From NCBI GenBank assembly GCA_018064545.1, contig JAGHUY010000189.1, forward strand, positions 1-12,693: 12,693 nt of DNA, written 5' to 3'. Position numbers and translations under genes: made by a program. Numbering within the stretch: the first letter of the stretch is position 1; each line of letters begins with the position of its first letter. Of this stretch, positions 7,333 to 12,693 are shown piece after piece. Below the pieces are notes generated by a model that was given only the letters and a program-made list of their open reading frames with translations, made no database searches and was not told the origin of the DNA. The stretch comes from Candidatus Apopatosoma intestinale (lineage in GTDB: Bacteria > Bacillota > Clostridia > Oscillospirales > CAG-272).

Positions 7333-9108
7333 CTACCTTTCTTCCGTTTCCGAAACGTCCGTCAGCGCGGCCAGTTCCGTATCGATCTCTCTTTCAATGT
7401 CTTCGTACACGGCGACAAAGTCCTCACCGGCCGCCTTGGCACGGCCGATCTGCTCCCGGACGGGAAGATCGGCGATCCCCGCAATGTCGGCTCCCTTTTC
7501 GACCGCTTCTCCCGCCTTGCGGTAGAAATACAGGATCAGGGAGAGCAGACGGTATTGCTTATCCAGCGACGTATACGAATCCTCGGGAACGAAGGCGTTC
7601 TGTTGGAGGAAGTCCTCCCGGACGGAACGCGCCACTTCCAGCGTCAGCCGTTCGCCCGCCGACAGAGCGTCGACACCGACGAGTTTTACGATCTCGTCCA
7701 GTTCGCTCTCGGCCTGCAAAATGCGCATGGCTTCCGCGGTCACATGTGCCCAATCGGGTCCCACGGTTTCCTCAAACCAAGGAGCCAGACGGTCCTGATA
7801 GAGGGAATAGGAGTTCAGCCAGTTGATCGCCGGGAAATGGCGGCGATAGGCAAGCGAGGATTCCAGTCCCCAGAACACTTTGACGATACGGAGCGTCGCC
7901 TGCGTGACCGGTTCGGAAAGGTCGCCGCCCTGCGGCGACACCGCGCCGATGGCGGAAAGCGTACCCTCGCGGCCATCCGATCCGAGACAGACCACGCGGC
8001 CGGCGCGCTCATAAAACTGAGCAAGTCGCGAGGTCAGATAGGCCGGATAGCCCTCTTCACCGGGCATCTCTTCCAGTCGTCCGGACATCTCACGGAGTGC
8101 CTCGGCCCAACGGGAGGAGGAGTCGGCGATGACGGCCACGGAATAGCCCATGTCGCGGAAATACTCCGCGATCGTGATACCGGTATAGATCGACGCTTCC
8201 CGCGCCGCCACCGGCATATCGGAGGTGTTGGCGATCAGCACCGTGCGTTTCATCAGCGAATAGCCGGAGCGCGGGTCTTTGAGTTCGGGAAATTCGCGCA
8301 GAACGTCGGTCATCTCGTTGCCGCGTTCTCCGCACCCGATATAGACCACAAGGTCTACGTTGCTCCACTTGGCGAGCTGGTGCTGAACCACTGTCTTACC
8401 GCTTCCGAACGGGCCCGGTACGCAGGCCGTACCGCCCTTGGCAAGCGGGAACAAAGCGTCGATGACACGCTGACCGGTGATCATCGGCTCCTTCGGCGGC
8501 AGTTTCTTCGCATAGGAACGCGCCACGCGCACCGGCCATTTTTGCATCAGACCGACTTCGGTCTTTTTCCCGTCGTCGGATACCACGGTGCAGACCGGTT
8601 CCGTCACCGTATAATCACCCTCGGCGATCTTCCCGATCTTACCGGAGACTTTCGCGGGCACCATGACCTTATGCAGAATCAGTTCGGTCTCCTGAACCGT
8701 ACCGATCACGTCCCCGCCGCAGACGGCGTCACCCTCGGCGACCGTGGGAACGAAGTGCCACTTTTTCTCCCGGTCAAGAGCCGGTTCGTCAATGCCTTTC
8801 GTAATATTGGAGCCCGCTTTGAGCCGCATGACTTCCAGCGGACGCTGAATGCCATCGTAAATGTTGGTCACCAGTCCCGGGCCGAGTTCCACGGAAAGCG
8901 GTTCGCCCGTAGAGACCACCGTGTCTCCGCAACCGATACCGGCCGTCTCCTCATAGACCTGAATGGAAGCACGGTCGCCGTGCATTTCGATGATCTCCCC
9001 GATCAAACGGTTTTCTCCGACGCGCACCACGTCGAACATATTGGCCTCTCTCATGCCCTCGGCAATAATCAGAGGACCGGAGACCTTCACGATTTTTCCC
9101 TGTATCAT
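7333..9108 (-). CDS. ntpA: V-type ATP synthase/ATPase subunit A (catalytic)
   Basis: A 591-residue catalytic subunit that hydrolyses or makes ATP in the A3B3 head. It has the N-terminal barrel ([16 protein letters not shown]), the inserted 'non-homologous' domain of V/A-type A subunits (about 115-185), Walker A GPFGSGKT (232-239, K238), the catalytic Glu in CGERGNE (E261), the Walker B region [18 protein letters not shown] (323-340), and [12 protein letters not shown]. All catalytic residues are present, so the enzyme should be active, and the length is normal for bacterial NtpA. The ATG has an AGAGGG ribosome site. It is separated from subunit F by an unusually long 106-bp structured spacer, whereas all other gaps in the operon are 28 bp or less. 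Confidence 0.98.
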   Translation of the reverse strand: MIQGKIVKVSGPLIIAEGMREANMFDVVRVGENRLIGEIIEMHGDRASIQVYEETAGIGCGDTVVSTGEPLSVELGPGLVTNIYDGIQRPLEVMRLKAGSNITKGIDEPALDREKKWHFVPTVAEGDAVCGGDVIGTVQETELILHKVMVPAKVSGKIGKIAEGDYTVTEPVCTVVSDDGKKTEVGLMQKWPVRVARSYAKKLPPKEPMITGQRVIDALFPLAKGGTACVPGPFGSGKTVVQHQLAKWSNVDLVVYIGCGERGNEMTDVLREFPELKDPRSGYSLMKRTVLIANTSDMPVAAREASIYTGITIAEYFRDMGYSVAVIADSSSRWAEALREMSGRLEEMPGEEGYPAYLTSRLAQFYERAGRVVCLGSDGREGTLSAIGAVSPQGGDLSEPVTQATLRIVKVFWGLESSLAYRRHFPAINWLNSYSLYQDRLAPWFEETVGPDWAHVTAEAMRILQAESELDEIVKLVGVDALSAGERLTLEVARSVREDFLQQNAFVPEDSYTSLDKQYRLLSLILYFYRKAGEAVEKGADIAGIADLPVREQIGRAKAAGEDFVAVYEDIEREIDTELAALTDVSETEER

Positions 9109-9214
9109 GTTAACCCTCTCTGTGATGAATTTGCTTTATTGCCCGTCCGGAGCGAAAAGCGGAAAGATTCCGCAAAGGTGCCTTTTCGGGCGGGTTCGGA
9201 TGATTCCTGTCAGG
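9109..9214 (-). promoter_or_regulatory. Structured intercistronic spacer between ATPase subunits F and A
   Basis: This is the only long gap in the operon (106 bp). Read on the coding strand it forms a nested stem: GCGGAA/TTCCGC (+ coordinates 9159-9164 with 9168-9173) inside CGAAAA/TTTTCG (9153-9158 with 9183-9188), and possibly an outer GCCCG/CGGGC (9141-9145 with 9187-9191, overlapping the middle stem). No T-tract follows, so it is not a terminator. It may stabilise or process the mRNA, which could help make three copies of A and B per copy of the stalk subunits. The structure is visible; the function is inference. Confidence 0.45.
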
Positions 9215-9535
9215 CTATTCCTCGCGGAACAGGATATCCGCGCCGACGGCGCGTTCCACGCTCTTTTTGATATTGCCCAACCCGAGCCCGAGCGTGCCCG
9301 CTCTTGACGGAAGCGGGATGATGGCCGGCAGGGGATCATCTTTATACTTGGCGATGTCTTCGGAAAGTGCTTCGGCCAGTTCCTCGGTCAGATAGATCAC
9401 CGCGTACTCCTCTTTGACAAGCCGGTGAAGGTGTCTTGCCGCTTCCTCCGCGCTTTCTGTCGGAAAGACGGAAAAGCCGACTGCCATAAACCCTAACACA
9501 CTGTCCCGATCGCCTATGACTGCAATCTTATACAT
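9215..9535 (-). CDS. ntpG: V-type ATP synthase/ATPase subunit F
   Basis: A 106-residue rotor subunit F (called NtpG in the Enterococcus hirae scheme), which binds subunit D at the base of the central stalk. It has the family's Rossmann-like start MYKIAVIGDRDSVLGFMAVGFSVFP, the middle strand EEYAVIYLTEELAE, LPAIIPLPSRAG, and the C-terminal helix IKKSVERAVGADI. Length is normal. It begins 21 bp after the subunit C stop with a GAGGAA ribosome site and ends with TAG. The long spacer follows it before subunit A. Confidence 0.96.
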   Translation of the reverse strand: MYKIAVIGDRDSVLGFMAVGFSVFPTESAEEAARHLHRLVKEEYAVIYLTEELAEALSEDIAKYKDDPLPAIIPLPSRAGTLGLGLGNIKKSVERAVGADILFREE

Positions 9536-9556
9536 GAAATTCCTCGCATTCCACCG

Positions 9557-10528
9557 TTAAACGGTCAGCCGTTCCCGCGTCTTTCGCGGGGATTCGCCGG
9601 CCTGCTTTGCGGCCAGTATCACGCGGAGATTCCGGATCTCCTTTTCTTTTTGCGCCAGATACCCGATGGCGGCACCCGCGCCGAACGCCGACATCCGGAT
9701 GCGGTCAAGAAGCGACCACATCACGGCGTCCAACTTTCCCGAAAGAGCGGAAAAACTCATCTCTCCGGAAGAAAACGCCGTTCCGTATGCCGTTTTGGCG
9801 GCGGCTTCCGCAAAAGCCGTCTCGCCGTCGTCCAGTACGGAGAAGAAAGAGAGCGGAAGCGTACCACCCGGCACAAAAGCATCCGCCATAAATGCGGCTC
9901 CGCGTCCCATGGCTAAAATCCGCGCGGCAGACAGGAGATTGACCGAATCGGCACGGATGGCCAGATACCGGACGAACTCTTCGGACCCGCTTTTGTCCGC
10001 GGCCGCTTTCATATCGGCAAAACAAGCCGCGTCGAGGATCAGATCGATCTGCTGGGGGTCGCCCGTTTTATCATACGCCTCGATGGCGGCGGGAGCCGCC
10101 TCTGCCATCTTTTCCGGAAAAACGGAGAAATCCCGGGCGCTGACCGCCTTTTCAATCTGTTCGGGCGGGAGCACGGACAGGGGAGTCGCCAGTTCCGGAT
10201 AGGAAAATTCGGTGCGCCGCTCGCATTTGATCGCCAGTTTTAGGTTCTGATTGTCGTAGGGAATCCGCATGGCGCGGAAAACGGGATTGCCCGGAAGCAT
10301 GTCCGAAACGTCCGTGTAAGCCCGGAGCAGTTCGGCTTCCAGAAACTCTTCCGTCGGAAGTGTCTCGCTTCCCTTGCCGTATCCGAATTCCGAGAGCATC
10401 TTCCGGATGCCCGTCTCATCGGGGGCGTCTAAAAGCCGCTCAAACTTATCCCGCGCCAGAAGCCCGTTTTCCAGAGCATGGACACGGGCACTGGCGAATA
10501 CGTAATTCTGTTCATGTTTCGTAGCCAA
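9557..10528 (-). CDS. ntpC: V-type ATP synthase/ATPase subunit C (AC39/d-type), TTG start
   Basis: A 323-residue funnel-shaped subunit that caps the membrane K ring and connects it to the D-F stalk. This family is poorly conserved, but the N-terminal NYVFASARVHALENGLLARDKFERLLDA is typical, with tandem three-helix repeats behind it. The place in the gene order between E and F and the normal length confirm it. The start codon is TTG at 10528-10526. GGAGGA lies 6 nt upstream and no in-frame ATG lies between the upstream subunit E stop and this site. The C-terminus is basic (KTRERLTV), and the downstream gap is 21 bp. Confidence 0.92.
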   Translation of the reverse strand: MATKHEQNYVFASARVHALENGLLARDKFERLLDAPDETGIRKMLSEFGYGKGSETLPTEEFLEAELLRAYTDVSDMLPGNPVFRAMRIPYDNQNLKLAIKCERRTEFSYPELATPLSVLPPEQIEKAVSARDFSVFPEKMAEAAPAAIEAYDKTGDPQQIDLILDAACFADMKAAADKSGSEEFVRYLAIRADSVNLLSAARILAMGRGAAFMADAFVPGGTLPLSFFSVLDDGETAFAEAAAKTAYGTAFSSGEMSFSALSGKLDAVMWSLLDRIRMSAFGAGAAIGYLAQKEKEIRNLRVILAAKQAGESPRKTRERLTV

Positions 10529-10534
10529 AACTCT

Positions 10535-10540
10535 TCCTCC
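10535..10540 (-). promoter_or_regulatory. Ribosome binding site supporting the TTG start of subunit C
   Basis: GGAGGA on the minus strand is separated by 6 nt (AGAGTT) from the TTG at 10528. This strong site and its ideal spacing make the non-ATG start convincing. Confidence 0.85.
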
Positions 10541-10549
10541 GAAATCCCG

Positions 10550-11149
10550 TTACGCGCCGAAAAGAACCGATGCCACGGCGGCTGTCAGTTCCTCTTTGCG
10601 CGATCCGATCAATTTATCCGGGGTACAGGGAGACTCGATCTCCCCGGTTTTCAGAAGAAAGCCGGCCGGCATCTTTGCGCTTGTTTCCACGTGTGCAACG
10701 GCTTTTTTAGCCTTCGCGCCGGCAAACGCGATCAGATCGTCCGCCGTGCAAGGAGCCTTTTCCGGCACGACCAGCGTACAGGAAGCCCCGGCAAACTCCT
10801 TTTCGGCGACAAGTTCGGCGAGATACCCCCCCATGATCGTCCGATAGGTGTCCGCGTCCATATCCGCAAAAGAAGCGATGGCACGGGCAAATGCTTCGTC
10901 GATCAGTTCCCGTTTGGCTCCGAGAAGCCGGTCGCGGGCGGCGGTCACACCGCTCTGAGCGGCGCGCGCTTCGATTTCGCTCCGTTCCGCCGCGGCTTTT
11001 TTCTCCGCTTCCGCCCGGATGTCCCGGATGCGGGCGTCGGTCTTTTCCCGCAGAGCATTCAATTTCTCTTCATGCTCCGCCCGGATGGCCGCCTCGGTCG
11101 CCGCCGCATCTTCTTCGATGCGGGCAATGATTTTTTCAATACCGTTCAT
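10550..11149 (-). CDS. ntpE: V-type ATP synthase/ATPase subunit E (peripheral stalk)
   Basis: A 199-residue subunit E, which pairs with the G/H-type subunit to form the peripheral stalks that hold the A3B3 head still against rotation. The N-terminal half (about 1-95) is a long, Ala-, Glu- and Arg-rich helix suited to coiled-coil pairing (IEKIIARIEEDAAATEAAIR and following). The C-terminal half is a compact alpha/beta domain with GYLAELVAEKEF, KMPAGFLLKTGEIE and a final helix ending in SVLFGA. The sequence is divergent, as is usual for this subunit, so the call rests partly on its position between K and C. It begins 13 bp after the subunit K stop. Its partner, the G/H subunit, is not in the window and probably lies upstream of subunit I. 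Confidence 0.92.
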   Translation of the reverse strand: MNGIEKIIARIEEDAAATEAAIRAEHEEKLNALREKTDARIRDIRAEAEKKAAAERSEIEARAAQSGVTAARDRLLGAKRELIDEAFARAIASFADMDADTYRTIMGGYLAELVAEKEFAGASCTLVVPEKAPCTADDLIAFAGAKAKKAVAHVETSAKMPAGFLLKTGEIESPCTPDKLIGSRKEELTAAVASVLFGA

Positions 11150-11162
11150 GGTTTTTCCCTTT

Positions 11163-11654
11163 TTAGAACGTCAGAACGAGCAGGATGGAGATGAGGAACG
11201 CGAGAATGGCGTACATTTCGACAAGTGCTGCGGAAATGATGGCCTTACCGACGGCCTCGGGACGTTTGGCCACGACGCTGATACCGGCCGTTGCCACTCT
11301 GGCCTGTTTGAGGGCGGAGATCCAACCCACAACGGCGATCGGCAGGCAGGCGACGAGCAGATACATACCGTCCATCAGAGACAACTGCGTGATGTTGCCG
11401 GACAGGGCGTTGAGTTTCAAAAATACGACAAGGAACGAAATCACGAATCCGTAAATACCCTGCGTAGCCGGAAGAGCCTGCAAAATCAGGCAGGAACCGA
11501 ATTTTTCGGGAGCTTCGGTCAGAACGCCGGCAGAAGCCTCGGAAACCATGCCGACGCCGCGGGCGGAGCCGATACCGGAACCGATGACGGCGAGTGCCGC
11601 GCCGAGCAGGGCTAAATTAGTGCCGTTGAAAATGGAAGAAAAGAGTTCGTTCAT
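11163..11654 (-). CDS. ntpK: V-type ATP synthase/ATPase subunit K (16-kDa proteolipid, Na+-type rotor ring)
   Basis: A 163-residue four-helix proteolipid made of two fused hairpins. It begins at MNELFSSIFNG (11654) with AAAGGA 11 nt upstream. A longer open frame reaches back into subunit I and is not used. Helix 1 contains GSGIGSARGVG. Helix 2 contains ALPATQGIYGF, and helix 4 holds the ion-binding Glu in ALVEMYAILAF (E146). L61, T64, Q65, Q117 and E146 match the Na+ ligands L61, T64, Q65, Q110 and E139 of Enterococcus hirae NtpK, with a 7-residue shift from a longer middle loop. Only one carboxylate remains per two hairpins, giving a low ion-to-ATP ratio typical of a pump. Na+ specificity is inferred from these residues. 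Confidence 0.96.
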   Translation of the reverse strand: MNELFSSIFNGTNLALLGAALAVIGSGIGSARGVGMVSEASAGVLTEAPEKFGSCLILQALPATQGIYGFVISFLVVFLKLNALSGNITQLSLMDGMYLLVACLPIAVVGWISALKQARVATAGISVVAKRPEAVGKAIISAALVEMYAILAFLISILLVLTF

Positions 11655-11682
11655 AGTTTTATATTTCCTTTCAAAAACTTTT

Positions 11683-12693
11683 TTACTGATCGAGCTGTGT
11701 ATATTTGACAGCCGGGGAAAGCGGACGGAATTCTCTGCCGCCGCTCTCGAAGAATTTGCCGAAGAATTCGATATATTGCAGACGCGCCGCATGGACGAAA
11801 CCGCCCAGCACGCCGAGTGCCAGATTCAGAACGTGTCCGAAGACGAACACCAGCGGGAACAGGATGATCGTAAGCGGACTTCTGCCGCCGATCGTCGAGA
11901 GGATGTTGAACACCTGCGCGATGACGGCCGAGGAGAGGCCGAGCGCCAGAATGCGGGAGTAGGACAGAATATCAGACATATAACTGACCAGATCGTACAT
12001 TCCGAGAACACCCGAGAAAAATTTGAGGAAGATATTTTTCTTGTCGCGGCCATGGGTGCAGACGATCATCGCCACGCCGATGAGAGCCACGATGAGACCG
12101 GCTTTTCCGACAAGGAAGTAGAGACCGGCACCGCCGAAGATCACAAACCAACTGCCCACGTCGAAGATCGCGGAAAAGACTTCCCCGTTCTTCCAGAGCA
12201 TGTACATTTTGATACCAAGCCCCAACAGCAGGTGGACGACACCGAGCGCGAGCGACAGGATGAAGAACGTGATCGGATCCTCGATCGGGTTGAACAGAAC
12301 GGGAGCGATCGCAAAATCTTTTTCAAAAAGTTCTTTCGCAATCACCGTAGGAGCATCGCCGAAGTAGCCTCCGAACAGGACGCCCCCCACCATTCCGGCC
12401 ACGCCGCTGATGGCAAACATCTGCATAAACTTCTTCATCGTTCCGGTGGCGCGCATCAATTTCATCAAAACGAGGCATCCGACCGTGAGTACAAGGCCGT
12501 AACCGACGTCCGCGTTCATCAGGCCGAAGAAGATCGAGAAGAACACCGCAGACCAGAACGTCGGATCAAACGTGCCGTATTTCGGATAGGAATAGAGGCC
12601 TACCATCGCCTCAAAAGGAGAGGCGAATCGGTTATTTTGCAACTGAACGGGTACGTCGTCCGTCTCCTCGGGATCGGAGAACTCATACGCGCA
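11683..12693 (-). CDS. ntpI: V-type ATP synthase/ATPase subunit I (a-subunit), C-terminal membrane part, 5'-truncated by window edge
   Basis: The frame is open to the right window edge and encodes the last 336 residues of subunit I, which normally has about 650. Missing is the N-terminal cytoplasmic stator arm. Visible is the entry motif DVPVQLQNNRFASPFEAMV and SYPKYGTFDPTFW, followed by about seven to eight hydrophobic helices with FFGLMNADVGYGLVL. The subunit forms the stationary half-channels beside the K ring. Two Arg residues essential in the family are present: one in DILSYSRILALGLS (codon 11953-11955) and one in GFVHAARLQYIEFFGKF (codon 11782-11784), matching yeast Vph1 R735 and R799. 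The TTG at 12642 is an internal Leu codon, not a start. The gap to subunit K is 28 bp. Confidence 0.95.
   Translation of the reverse strand, partial: CAYEFSDPEETDDVPVQLQNNRFASPFEAMVGLYSYPKYGTFDPTFWSAVFFSIFFGLMNADVGYGLVLTVGCLVLMKLMRATGTMKKFMQMFAISGVAGMVGGVLFGGYFGDAPTVIAKELFEKDFAIAPVLFNPIEDPITFFILSLALGVVHLLLGLGIKMYMLWKNGEVFSAIFDVGSWFVIFGGAGLYFLVGKAGLIVALIGVAMIVCTHGRDKKNIFLKFFSGVLGMYDLVSYMSDILSYSRILALGLSSAVIAQVFNILSTIGGRSPLTIILFPLVFVFGHVLNLALGVLGGFVHAARLQYIEFFGKFFESGGREFRPLSPAVKYTQLDQ

Noticed and set aside
5745..7826. Long open frame of 693 codons on the + strand
   Set aside because: It lies antisense to subunits D, B and A, whose motifs are unmistakable. The translation is rich in His, Arg and Gly with no recognisable domain, as expected for the opposite strand of GC-rich genes.
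7171..9270. Long open frame of 699 codons on the + strand
   Set aside because: Antisense to subunit A and neighbouring parts of F and B; no ribosome site or domain pattern. A by-product of codon composition.
11655..11792. 46-codon extension of subunit K
   Set aside because: It overlaps the end of subunit I in another frame; the ATG at 11654 has a ribosome site and begins at the usual proteolipid N-terminus.
12640..12642. TTG as the start of subunit I
   Set aside because: The frame continues upstream to the window edge with family-typical residues (DVPVQ), so this TTG is an internal Leu codon.
1..12693. tRNA, rRNA, CRISPR arrays, insertion sequences, attachment sites, defence or phage genes
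   Set aside because: None were recognised on either strand; gene content is housekeeping and carbohydrate related.

Overview
The window looks like a chromosomal segment of an anaerobic, Gram-positive Clostridia-type bacterium, probably an uncultured gut or rumen member of the Oscillospiraceae/Ruminococcaceae area. The basis is a bacterial V-type ATPase operon in the Enterococcus/Clostridia gene order, AGGAGG-type ribosome binding sites, a lipoprotein with a Ser/Thr-rich linker, and a cytoplasmic GH27 alpha-galactosidase. The taxonomic placement is inference.

Left part, + strand (1-3575): the 3' end of an elongation factor G-like GTPase gene, closed by a strong intrinsic terminator (1621-1655). 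Next is a short intergenic region with a GC-rich hairpin element (1669-1740) and a clear sigma-A-type promoter (1769-1798). This promoter drives a GH27 alpha-galactosidase (1831-2967). The stop codon of that gene overlaps the start of a 63-residue Cys-rich zinc-knuckle protein (ATGA, 2964-3155). A separate small two-helix membrane protein follows (3249-3518). A near-perfect palindrome with an A-tract on one side and a T-tract on the other (3537-3575) serves as a shared terminator for the converging transcripts.

Right part, - strand (3587-12693): an almost complete V/A-type ATPase operon, read right to left as I (C-terminal part), K, E, C, F, A, B, D. Spacings are 10-28 bp except for 106 bp between F and A, which holds a nested hairpin. 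The K ring subunit carries the full set of Na+-ligand residues known from Enterococcus hirae NtpK (L61, T64, Q65, Q117, E146 here), so a sodium-pumping or sodium-driven enzyme is predicted. The last gene on this strand is an extracellular solute-binding lipoprotein that starts 25 bp after subunit D with no visible terminator between them. No ABC permease genes are in view.

Most of the window is ordinary housekeeping and carbohydrate metabolism. The points most worth following are the translationally coupled alpha-galactosidase/zinc-knuckle pair, the orphan solute-binding lipoprotein at the tail of the ATPase operon, the structured F-A spacer, and the Na+ signature in subunit K.
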